From Veillonellales bacterium (lineage in GTDB: Bacteria; Bacillota; Negativicutes; JAAYSF01), in NCBI GenBank assembly GCA_039680175.1, contig JBDKTO010000051.1, positions 1 through 64,000 of the forward strand: 64,000 nt of DNA, read 5' to 3'. Shown piece by piece: positions 16,851-24,300 of this stretch. A model generated the notes under the pieces. The model made no database searches. It was not told the origin of the DNA and saw only the letters and a program-made list of their open reading frames with translations. Position 1 is the stretch's first letter. Every line of letters starts with the position of its first letter. The position numbers were made by a program, and so were the translations under genes.

Positions 16851-17225
16851 TTGCAGGAAATCATTGCAGTAGCAGTCGGCGGAGGAATTGGTGCAGCGGC
16901 AAGGTATCTTGTGTCCATTTGGGCCGCAGGCAAGTTTGGCGCAGAGTTTCCCTATGGAACGCTTATCGTAAATATAGTCGGTTGTTTTATTATCGGCGCT
17001 TTTATGACACTTGCCGCGGAACGGCTCATCGTCAGCCCATATTGGCGGTTATTGATTGTTGTGGGCTTTGTAGGCGGATTGACGACTTTTTCATCCTTTA
17101 GTTATGAAACGCTGCGTATGCTGGAGGAAGCGGATATAGCTCAGGCCTTTTATAATATCGGCCTTAATGTGATTATCGGTTTTTTAGCGACATGGCTGGG
17201 AATTGGCGCTGCCAGATTGATTTGA
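16851..17225 (+). CDS. crcB: Fluoride-specific ion channel CrcB/Fluc
   Basis: The protein is 124 aa with four hydrophobic helices. All family motifs are present: GGGIGAAARYLVS in helix 1, GTLIVNIVGCFIIGA in helix 2 and GFVGGLTTFSSFSYET in helix 3 with the Phe-rich pore stretch. Fluc works as an antiparallel dimer that lets fluoride leave the cell. TTG start at 16851 is preceded by GAGGTG at about 7 nt. Only one crcB is seen, so it would form a homodimer. Its position under riboswitch 5 confirms that the island answers fluoride. Confidence 0.95.
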   Translation: MQEIIAVAVGGGIGAAARYLVSIWAAGKFGAEFPYGTLIVNIVGCFIIGAFMTLAAERLIVSPYWRLLIVVGFVGGLTTFSSFSYETLRMLEEADIAQAFYNIGLNVIIGFLATWLGIGAARLI

Positions 17226-17259
17226 CAGTAAACGAAACTGATTTAGAGGAGTGGAGAAT

Positions 17260-17733
17260 ATGATTTCAGTACAATTGCCGAATGGCAGGCAGTATGAATT
17301 TCACCATGTTGTGTTTGACTATAACGGAGTATTGGCAGAAGGCGGCCGCGTTTCGGATGAAGTCCGGCAGCTGCTGACGGAACTGGCTGTGAAGGTTTCG
17401 GTAGCGGTAATTACTGCCGACACTTTCGGCACAGCCCGGGAAGAATTAAAAAATGTGCCCGATGTAAAGCTGATTGTTTTACCGGCCGACAAAGACGGAA
17501 CGGAAAAAGCCCGCTTTGTTCAGGAGTGGGGGGCTGATACGACGGCTGTTATCGGCAATGGCGTTAATGATCAGCCGATGTTTTTTATTGCCGGGCTGAA
17601 AATCTGCGTATTAGGAGCGGAAGGAGTCAGCAGCGGCATTATGGCGGCAGCTAACGTCGTGGTGCGGTCGCCGGAAGATGCTATCCGACTGTTCTTAGAT
17701 ACTACGCGCCTTAGCGCGACATTGCGGTCATGA
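17260..17733 (+). CDS. HAD-family soluble P-type ATPase-like phosphatase
   Basis: The protein is about 157 aa. The nucleophile motif is VVFDYNGVLAEGG, with D conserved but the usual second Asp replaced by Asn. Motif II is VITADTFG and motif IV is VIGNGVNDQPMF, like the P-domain of P-type ATPases. The family is often annotated as soluble P-type ATPase. ATG 17260 follows AGAGGA. HAD phosphatases are direct targets of fluoride inhibition, since metal-fluoride complexes mimic phosphate. A decoy, sensor or replacement role in this operon is therefore possible, but only inferred. Confidence 0.8.
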   Translation: MISVQLPNGRQYEFHHVVFDYNGVLAEGGRVSDEVRQLLTELAVKVSVAVITADTFGTAREELKNVPDVKLIVLPADKDGTEKARFVQEWGADTTAVIGNGVNDQPMFFIAGLKICVLGAEGVSSGIMAAANVVVRSPEDAIRLFLDTTRLSATLRS

Positions 17734-17796
17734 GGTGATGCGATAGAAACGCTGTTTTGCCATATATGAGTTTTTTTAGTAGAGAGGAGAGGTACG

Positions 17797-18489
17797 ATGA
17801 ACTATTCAACGGAAGTAAAAGCAATGTGTACCGTAGCCAAAGGGCCAAACCACGGAGCGGCTCCCATTCCTCAGGAAGGGAAATGGACCAAGGTAAAGGA
17901 AGTTAACGAAATTAACGGGCTGACTCATGGTGTAGGCTGGTGCGCGCCGCAGCAGGGGGCGTGCAAACTAACTGTCAATGTAAAAGATGGAATTATTCAG
18001 GAAGCATTAATTGAAACGATCGGCTGCTCGGGAATGACTCATTCCGCCGCGATGGCTTCGGAAATTCTTCCCGGTAAGACTATTCTGGAAGCATTAAACA
18101 CGGATTTGGTTTGTGATGCCATTAATACGGCTATGCGTGAGCTTTTTCTTCAAATCGTGTATGGCAGAAGCCAGACGGCGTTTTCTGAAAATGGGCTGCC
18201 TATTGGAGCGGGATTGGAGGATTTGGGTAAGGGATTAAGAAGCCAGGTTGCCACTATGTACGGCACATTAGACAAAGGACCCAGATATTTGGAACTGGCG
18301 GAAGGGTATGTAACTCATATCGGGTTGGATGAGAACAGTGAAATTATCGGCTATCAATTTGTCCATCTTGGGAAAATGATGGAGATGATCGGTAAAGGAA
18401 TGGATGCCAATGAAGCGCTGAAGAAGGCGACAGGCCAATATGGACGATATGACGAAGCGGTAAAGGTTATTGATCCCAGACATGAATAA
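17797..18489 (+). CDS. NifU-like iron-sulfur scaffold-type protein, partner of GGGtGRT protein
   Basis: The protein is 230 aa with SD GAGGAGAGG. Cysteines occur in AMCTVAKG, VGWCAPQQGACKL, ETIGCSGMTHSAAMASEI and DLVCDAINTAM. The GCSGMTHSAA part resembles the NifU/IscU N-terminal fold. It is longer than IscU and has a C-terminal extension. The next gene begins 22 nt later and encodes the GGGtGRT protein, a pairing I know from other anaerobes. Its role is unknown; iron-sulfur assembly or sensing is the usual guess. Confidence 0.75.
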   Translation: MNYSTEVKAMCTVAKGPNHGAAPIPQEGKWTKVKEVNEINGLTHGVGWCAPQQGACKLTVNVKDGIIQEALIETIGCSGMTHSAAMASEILPGKTILEALNTDLVCDAINTAMRELFLQIVYGRSQTAFSENGLPIGAGLEDLGKGLRSQVATMYGTLDKGPRYLELAEGYVTHIGLDENSEIIGYQFVHLGKMMEMIGKGMDANEALKKATGQYGRYDEAVKVIDPRHE

Positions 18490-18511
18490 TCCACATGGAG
18501 GAGGAACCATC

Positions 18512-19510
18512 ATGATTACGTTTGAAGGCTACGAACGGCGTATCGACAGTATTAATAAAACACTTAGCAAGTATGGGATGGAATCCCTGGAGCAGGCAAA
18601 AGAGGTTTGTGATAAAAAGGATATTGACGTATACAGCATCGTAAAGGGAATTCAGCCAATTTGCTTTGACAATGCTTGCTGGGCCTATACGCTGGGGGCG
18701 GCGATTGCTATCAAAAAAGGCAATACAAAGGCAGCCGAGGTCGCACAAACACTAGGCGAAGGGCTGCAAGCATTTTGCATTCCCGGCTCTGTTGCCGATC
18801 ATCGCAAAGTGGGTTTAGGTCACGGTAATTTGGCCGCCATGCTGCTAAGGGAAGAAACGAACTGCTTTGCTTTTTTAGCCGGACACGAATCATTTGCGGC
18901 AGCAGAAGGGGCTATTGGCATTGCGAAGTCCGCCAATAAGGTCCGGAAAAATCCATTACGCGTCATACTGAATGGATTGGGGAAAGATGCAGCTCAAATT
19001 ATCTCGCGTGTGAATGGCTTTACATACGTACAAACGGAATTCGATTATCATACAGGAACATTAAATATCGTAAAAGAGATAAAGTATTCTAAGGGTGAAC
19101 GGGCGAGTGTTCGCTGCTACGGGGCTGACGATGTAGTGGAAGGCGTGGCGATTATGACTAAGGAAGGGGTAGACGTATCCATTACCGGAAATTCGACAAA
19201 TCCAACCCGCTTCCAGCATCCGGTGGCAGGTACGTATAAAAAAGAATGTATAGAGCAGGGAAAAAAGTATTTTTCCGTTGCTTCCGGCGGCGGAACGGGA
19301 AGAACGCTGCATCCTGACAATATGGCAGCGGGACCGGCATCGTACGGCATGACGGATACGATGGGGAGGATGCATTCAGATGCTCAGTTTGCGGGTTCAT
19401 CTTCCGTGCCGGCCCATGTGGAAATGATGGGCTTGATTGGAATGGGCAATAATCCAATGGTAGGCGCCAGTGTAGCAGTAGCGGTGGCGGTTGAAGAAGC
19501 AGTCGGTTGA
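18512..19510 (+). CDS. GGGtGRT family protein
   Basis: The protein is about 332 aa. It carries the family-naming motif FSVASGGGTGRTLHPDNM near residue 260 and conserved GHGNLAAMLLREETNCFAFL in the middle. ATG 18512 follows GGAGGAGG with ideal spacing. The function of the family is unknown. Together with the NifU-like protein it ends the riboswitch 5 run, just before a strong terminator. If co-transcribed with crcB, it would be fluoride induced. A separate promoter in 17734-17796 was not seen. Confidence 0.82.
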   Translation: MITFEGYERRIDSINKTLSKYGMESLEQAKEVCDKKDIDVYSIVKGIQPICFDNACWAYTLGAAIAIKKGNTKAAEVAQTLGEGLQAFCIPGSVADHRKVGLGHGNLAAMLLREETNCFAFLAGHESFAAAEGAIGIAKSANKVRKNPLRVILNGLGKDAAQIISRVNGFTYVQTEFDYHTGTLNIVKEIKYSKGERASVRCYGADDVVEGVAIMTKEGVDVSITGNSTNPTRFQHPVAGTYKKECIEQGKKYFSVASGGGTGRTLHPDNMAAGPASYGMTDTMGRMHSDAQFAGSSSVPAHVEMMGLIGMGNNPMVGASVAVAVAVEEAVG

Positions 19511-19547
19511 ATCCGGAAGTAGGCCGGCTTTACATTGCAAATATAAC

Positions 19548-19589
19548 GGTCTTTGCTGAGAATTATTGGCAGAGACCTGCTTTTTTTTT
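19548..19589 (+). terminator. Rho-independent terminator ending the fluoride island
   Basis: GGTCTTTG (19548-19555) pairs with CAGAGACC (19570-19577), followed by a run of nine T. Confidence 0.88.
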
Positions 19590-19622
19590 ATTTTATAAAA
19601 ATTAGTTGATTATGCTTGCTTT

Positions 19623-19662
19623 TTATATCGTTATATCGTAATATATGAATATAAAGATATAA
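19623..19662 (+). promoter_or_regulatory. AT-rich operator-like palindrome before the CoA-disulfide reductase fusion
   Basis: Two TTATATC half-sites (19623-19629, 19631-19637) face GATATAA (19656-19662), immediately before the SD. It is a probable site for the ArsR regulator encoded two genes on (inference). Confidence 0.5.
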
Positions 19663-19674
19663 GGAGCTGATACA

Positions 19675-22140
19675 ATGAAAGTTGTGATAATAGGCGGTGT
19701 GGCCGGCGGTGCCAGCGCGGCGGCAAGATTGCGGCGGTTGGATGAAACAAGTGAAATTATTTTGTTTGAACGGGGGCAGTATATTTCCTTTGCCAACTGC
19801 GGTCTGCCCTATTATGTGGGAGATATAATCCGCGAAAAAGAGCAGCTGCTGGTACAGACGCCGGCGGCGATGCAGGAACGGTTTCGCATTGATGTCAGGA
19901 CCGGCAGTGAAGTGGAAGCAATTGACAGAACCAATAAAACAGTAACCGTATATGAGGCGGCAGGTGGTAAGCGCTATCAGGAGTCCTACGATAAGTTGAT
20001 TCTGTCACCGGGGGCTCTTCCCATCAAGCCGGAACTGCCGGGGCTGGACGCTGACAATGTGTTTACGGTCCGTAATATTCCCGATACCTACCGGCTGCGA
20101 AATTTTGTTGACAGCCGCAATCCGGAACGGGCGGTTGTGGTCGGCGGCGGCTTTATCGGCATTGAACTGGCGGAGAATCTGGCCGAGCGGGGCGTTAAGG
20201 TTTCGCTTGTGGAACTGGCCAATCAGGTGATCGGCCCAATCGATTTTGAAATGGCAGCTCTGGTGCAGCGCCATTTACGGGAAAAAGGAGTAACTTTATA
20301 TTTGAACAGCATCATTCAAGCCGTAAGCAAAGAAGACGGATATTCCGTTGTTGAATTGTCCGGGGGAGAAAGGCTTAAAACCGATCTGGTGGCGCTGGGA
20401 ATCGGTGTTACACCGGAAAATCAATTGGCCAAAGCTGCGGGACTGAATGTGGGAAATCGGGGCGGTATCCGGGTAGACAAAACGCTGCGTACTTCCGATC
20501 CGGATATTTATGCGGTAGGGGATGTAATTGAGGTCACCGATTTTGTCAACGGTCAGCCGGCGATGATTCCTCTGGCCGGTCCGGCCAATAAGCAGGGGCG
20601 GATTGCCGCCGGCAATATTTGCGGTTTTTATGAAGAATATGAAGGAACACAGGGAACTTCAGTGCTGAAAGTATTTGATCTGACAGTCGCTTTTACGGGA
20701 AACAATGAAAAGATTCTCCAACGGCTGCAGATTCCCTATGAAAAGTCCATCACCCATTCTATGTCTCATGCTTCCTATTACCGCGGTGCTACGCCGATTT
20801 CGCTGAAACTGCTGTTCGCGCCGGACACGGGCAAAGTGCTGGGGGCTCAGGCTGTCGGCTATCAGGGAGTGGAAAAGCGGATTGATGTCATTGCCACTGC
20901 CATCCGGTCCGGCATGACGGCGGGCGATCTGGAAAAGCTGGAGCTGTCCTATGCACCGCCATATTCCTCGGCGAAAGATCCGGTGAATATGGCCGGCTAT
21001 GTGGCGAATAATATTGTCAAAGGCGACAGTAAGGTGATTCACTGGCAGGATATAGCCACTTTGGACCTGGCGAAAACAGCGTTGATCGATGTGCGGACAG
21101 CCGTGGAGTTTTCTCTGGGAACGATTCCGGGGGCAGTGAACATCCCCCTTGACGAGCTGCGGGAGCGGCTGGCGGAAGTGCCTCAAGTGAAAGACGTTGT
21201 GGTTTTTTGTCAGGTCGGCCTGCGGGGCTATCTGGCATACCGGATTTTAGTCCAGCACGGGTTTGATCAGGTTCGCAATTTAAGCGGCGGGTATAAGACC
21301 TATTCCGCCGCGGCGGAGCAGTCCGGTTCCGCCGACTCCGATGGGGACGGTATTTCGGCATCAAGCAATCTGCAGGCAGGCGGAGAACAGTCAAAAGCGG
21401 CGGTGCAGGAACAGCCGGCTGCCAGAAGGATTGATGCCAGCGGACTGCAGTGCCCGGGACCGATCATGCAGGTTCACAAGGCGCTGGCCGTGATGGAGCC
21501 GGAGCAGGTTCTGAAAATTACAGTAAGCGACCCCGGATTTGCTGCCGACATTACCGCCTGGTGTCAGAGAACGGGCAACCGGCTGCTGAAAATCAACCGG
21601 CAGGGAGTGCAGGCTATTGCTTATATCCAAAAAGAAAGTTCCGGCAGTAAAAGCGAATTACCGACGGGAGGGCACGATAAGACGATGGTGGTTTTCAGCA
21701 ATGATCTGGATAAGGCCATGGCTTCCTTTGTCATCGCTAACGGAGCGGCGGCTATGGGCCGCAGGGTGACAATGTTTTTTACCTTCTGGGGGTTGAATGT
21801 TTTGCGAAAATCTGCGCCGACTGCGGTGAAAAAAACATTTTTGGAAACAATGTTCGGCAAAATGATGCCCCGCGGTTCCCGGCAACTTAGCCTGTCGAAG
21901 CTGAATATGGGGGGGCTGGGAGGCAGGCTGATGCGCTATATGATGCGCACGAAGCAGGTCGCCTCGCTGGAAGATTTAATGGGACAGGCAAAAGATCAGG
22001 GTGTCCGGATGGTGGCGTGCAGCATGTCCATGGATGTGATGGGGATCAAGCCGGAAGAACTTATTGACGGAGTGGAAGTCGGCGGTGTGGCGGCTTATTT
22101 AGGTGCCGCGGAAACGGCGGATACCAATTTATTTATTTGA
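19675..22140 (+). CDS. CoA-disulfide reductase / rhodanese / TusA / DsrE four-domain fusion
   Basis: The protein is 821 aa. Residues 1-445 form an FAD/NAD(P)H disulfide oxidoreductase with GGVAGGASAAARLRRL and the active Cys42 in SFANCGLPYYVGD. Next comes a rhodanese domain (about 455-550) with Cys512 in VVFCQVGLRGY. A TusA domain (about 585-655) has Cys593 in GLQCPGPIMQV. A DsrE-like domain (about 660-821) has Cys782 in VACSMSMDVMG. Four thiols in one chain suggest relay of sulfane sulfur from persulfide or CoA persulfide. An Ala/Ser-rich linker separates rhodanese from TusA. SD AAGGAG with 8-nt spacing; ArsR follows 15 nt later. Location: cytoplasm. Confidence 0.93.
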   Translation: MKVVIIGGVAGGASAAARLRRLDETSEIILFERGQYISFANCGLPYYVGDIIREKEQLLVQTPAAMQERFRIDVRTGSEVEAIDRTNKTVTVYEAAGGKRYQESYDKLILSPGALPIKPELPGLDADNVFTVRNIPDTYRLRNFVDSRNPERAVVVGGGFIGIELAENLAERGVKVSLVELANQVIGPIDFEMAALVQRHLREKGVTLYLNSIIQAVSKEDGYSVVELSGGERLKTDLVALGIGVTPENQLAKAAGLNVGNRGGIRVDKTLRTSDPDIYAVGDVIEVTDFVNGQPAMIPLAGPANKQGRIAAGNICGFYEEYEGTQGTSVLKVFDLTVAFTGNNEKILQRLQIPYEKSITHSMSHASYYRGATPISLKLLFAPDTGKVLGAQAVGYQGVEKRIDVIATAIRSGMTAGDLEKLELSYAPPYSSAKDPVNMAGYVANNIVKGDSKVIHWQDIATLDLAKTALIDVRTAVEFSLGTIPGAVNIPLDELRERLAEVPQVKDVVVFCQVGLRGYLAYRILVQHGFDQVRNLSGGYKTYSAAAEQSGSADSDGDGISASSNLQAGGEQSKAAVQEQPAARRIDASGLQCPGPIMQVHKALAVMEPEQVLKITVSDPGFAADITAWCQRTGNRLLKINRQGVQAIAYIQKESSGSKSELPTGGHDKTMVVFSNDLDKAMASFVIANGAAAMGRRVTMFFTFWGLNVLRKSAPTAVKKTFLETMFGKMMPRGSRQLSLSKLNMGGLGGRLMRYMMRTKQVASLEDLMGQAKDQGVRMVACSMSMDVMGIKPEELIDGVEVGGVAAYLGAAETADTNLFI

Positions 22141-22155
22141 AATCGGGGTGAGGCA

Positions 22156-22431
22156 ATGGAAGATTTGAGACAATACGAGCAGTGCAGTGAAATGCTGAAA
22201 GCCTTGGCTCATCCGGTGCGGCTGTGCATTGTGCGGGGCTTGCTGGATCATCAGTGCAATGTGACAACGATGCGGGAATGTCTGGAGCTGCCGCAATCGA
22301 CGGTTTCGCAGCATTTGGCCAAGCTAAAGGCGGCAGGAATCATTGAAGGCAAGCGGACGGGACTGGAAATCTGCTATCAGGTGGTGAATCCCCAGGTCCG
22401 CCGGATTGTGGAGGTATTGTTTGGCGGATAA
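22156..22431 (+). CDS. ArsR/SmtB-family regulator
   Basis: The protein is 91 aa with a winged helix: LKALAHPVRLCIVRGLL, then the recognition helix LPQSTVSQHLAKLKAAGII. The usual CVC metal site is absent, but five Cys are present (10, 24, 34, 42, 73). This suits persulfide sensing as in SqrR/BigR-type members, though that is inference. It sits 15 nt after the sulfurtransferase fusion and is the likely repressor acting at 19623-19662. Confidence 0.88.
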   Translation: MEDLRQYEQCSEMLKALAHPVRLCIVRGLLDHQCNVTTMRECLELPQSTVSQHLAKLKAAGIIEGKRTGLEICYQVVNPQVRRIVEVLFGG

Positions 22432-22503
22432 AATAAAGACAGCCGCTGCAGAGAGACGGTTGGCCTTGTTTCCGGTATTTTGAGGGATATGTGGGGAAAG
22501 CGG

Positions 22504-22626
22504 ATGCTTGATGTGCAATTAAAATTTTTCAAACATTGTTGAGCAGAACGGATTTTCCAAAGCGCAGAAGTGCTGCATATGGCACAGTCTTCCGTCAGCC
22601 AGCAGATTCAGCGTCTGGAGGATTAA
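22504..22626 (+). pseudogene. LysR-family regulator remnant (N-terminal HTH)
   Basis: Translation from ATG 22504 gives MLDVQLKFFKHC, a stop, then AERIFQSAEVLHMAQSSVSQ followed by QIQRLED and a stop. This is the recognisable start of a LysR DNA-binding domain with an internal stop and no remaining effector domain. It is a decayed gene. Confidence 0.7.
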
Positions 22627-22656
22627 ATTGTTTGAACGGCTTTAAAACACTTATGA

Positions 22657-22707
22657 TGCCTTTATGCAAATAATAAATTTTTTATTTGCATAAAGGCAGG
22701 ATTTTTT
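22657..22707 (+). terminator. Strong hairpin terminator
   Basis: A perfect 17-bp stem (22657-22673 with 22682-22698), 8-nt loop and ATTTTTT tail. It isolates the FmdE operon from upstream. Confidence 0.85.
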
Positions 22708-22727
22708 GATAGAGTATAAAATTAATA

Positions 22728-22900
22728 AACTAAGTAACAGTGCAGTGCAGCCGGGGAATCGGATCAGGCAAAACGAAATGAATTCGTTGTACTGTCGCCA
22801 ATAAGTTATATCAGCGACAAATGAATACAAGAAGAAAAATATGCCATGAAGGCTTTTCTCTGTAACGGGAGAGCTTTTTTGGCATTTTTTATTTTAATTT
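22728..22900 (+). promoter_or_regulatory. Structured leader of the FmdE/ABC operon, possible unidentified riboswitch
   Basis: The leader appears to fold as a three-way junction. CAGTGCA (starting about 22739) pairs with TGTACTG and encloses hairpins CCG-GGGAAT-CGG and AACGAA-TGAA-TTCGTT. About 60 nt later a hairpin (AAGGCTTTTCTC / GGGAGAGC) with six T resembles an attenuator before the gene. I could not match it to the cobalamin, Moco, NiCo, THF or c-di-GMP riboswitch consensus. Confidence 0.45.
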
Positions 22901-22916
22901 CAGGAGGCATGAACAG

Positions 22917-23453
22917 ATGATAAATCAGCAGCAATGGGAGCAGTGCGTGGAGTTTCACGGGCATGAGTGCCCGGGACTGGCAATTGGCTTTAAAGCCTGT
23001 GAAGCCGCAAAAGAAAAGCTGGGAATTACATTTTCCGCCGATGAGGAAGTGGTGTGCGTGACGGAAAATGATGCCTGCGGCGTCGATGCTATTCAGGTAA
23101 TTACCGGCTGCACTTTGGGAAAGGGAAATCTGTTGTATAAAAATACCGGCAAGCAGGCTTTCAGCTTTTTTGACCGGGCGAGCGGCAGGAGCATCCGGCT
23201 GGTATTAAAGCCTTTTTCCGGGGAAATGGAACGAAAAGAAAGGCAGAACTATATTTTAGAAGCACCGGCCGCTGAGATTTTTACCTGCAAAGAACCTCAT
23301 TTCAGTGTACCGGAAAAGGCCAGACTGTTTAATACCGTGATTTGTGAACAATGCGGTGAGGGCGTCGCGGAACATCGAGTAAGGATTCATGAAGGCAAAA
23401 AGCTCTGTCTGGACTGTTTTGCCGATTATAACCGAGGGTGGGGCAACTCATGA
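22917..23453 (+). CDS. FmdE-family protein with C-terminal zinc ribbon
   Basis: The protein is 178 aa. The N-terminal part has the FmdE signature FHGHECPGLAIGFKA and ENDACGVDAIQVITGCT, and the C-terminus holds CEQC and CLDC zinc-binding pairs. FmdE is named after a subunit of formylmethanofuran dehydrogenase, but stand-alone bacterial forms occur beside molybdate, tungstate or nickel-type transporters. ATG 22917 lies 9 nt after AGGAGG. It overlaps the methyltransferase gene by 4 nt and heads a seven-gene operon. Confidence 0.88.
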   Translation: MINQQQWEQCVEFHGHECPGLAIGFKACEAAKEKLGITFSADEEVVCVTENDACGVDAIQVITGCTLGKGNLLYKNTGKQAFSFFDRASGRSIRLVLKPFSGEMERKERQNYILEAPAAEIFTCKEPHFSVPEKARLFNTVICEQCGEGVAEHRVRIHEGKKLCLDCFADYNRGWGNS

Positions 23454-24268
23454 AACTGGAGGATTTTACGGCGGCCTGGGATAATGAACCGGATTTAAAC
23501 CGGATGCAAAAGGTCTGGAACTTGCGGGCCGATGAATTTAATGATCATTTCCGTCACAGAGAAAGCAGCCGGCGGCAGGCAGATGTCCTCGCTTATTTAA
23601 CTGAAAAGGGCATGCTGTTTAAAGGCTCCAGTATTTTGGATATTGGCTGCGGTCCCGGCCGGTTCACGGTGGAATTTGCCGGGCAGGCGAAACAGGCAGT
23701 CGGCCTGGATATTTCTCCCAAAATGCTTGAGCATGCCCGGGAGAACGCACGGCAAGCCAACTGTGACAATGTTTTTTTTGATATGGCTGCCTGGGAGTCC
23801 TTAGATTTAAAGGAACGCGGCTGGGTAAAAAAATTTGATCTGGTTTTTGCTTCCATGTGCCCCGGCATCAGCAGCGGCAACGCTTTGCTGAAAATGTGCC
23901 AAGCCAGCAGCGGCGCCTGTTTTATGAGCAGTTTTGCAAAGCGGGAAGGCGCTGTCAGGGACGAGCTGCAGCATATTCTTCATAATCGGGGCGGGGAGGC
24001 GCGATGGGGCAGGAACATTTACTATGCCATCAATATTCTTTTCCTGTCCGGTTACTATCCTGAGATTACTTATCAGGATACCGAATGGGAAAATACCTGG
24101 CCGCTGGAACAGGCTGTGGAAAATTACACCAATCAATTTCAGACAGACGGCAGCGACGAGGAGGCAATAAATAAAAAAATCCGGGACTATCTTGCCGCTA
24201 TCGCTGCGGACGGCAAGGTCAGTGAAAAAGTCAGCTCTAAAATTGCCTGGATTTGCTGGAAGGTATAG
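23450..24268 (+). CDS. SAM-dependent class I methyltransferase
   Basis: The protein is about 272 aa, with SAM motif I ILDIGCGPGRFTVEFA near residue 62 and VGLDISPKMLEHARENA after it. ATG 23450 overlaps the FmdE stop (ATGA), so translation is coupled; the in-frame GTG at 23438 is less likely. The substrate is not evident. Its place between FmdE and a Nik/Opp-type importer suggests it modifies a metal chelator or the imported compound (inference). Confidence 0.8.
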   Translation: MKLEDFTAAWDNEPDLNRMQKVWNLRADEFNDHFRHRESSRRQADVLAYLTEKGMLFKGSSILDIGCGPGRFTVEFAGQAKQAVGLDISPKMLEHARENARQANCDNVFFDMAAWESLDLKERGWVKKFDLVFASMCPGISSGNALLKMCQASSGACFMSSFAKREGAVRDELQHILHNRGGEARWGRNIYYAINILFLSGYYPEITYQDTEWENTWPLEQAVENYTNQFQTDGSDEEAINKKIRDYLAAIAADGKVSEKVSSKIAWICWKV

Positions 24269-24300
24269 GAGTATTGGGAAAGAGGGGACCGGTACTGTTG

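Noticed and set aside
20659-21186. 175-aa leftward open frame
   Set aside because: Antisense to the CoA-disulfide reductase fusion; no SD and no motif.
22728-22900. Known riboswitch (Moco, cobalamin, NiCo) before FmdE
   Set aside because: I could not find the conserved core of any of these classes, so it is listed only as a structured leader.
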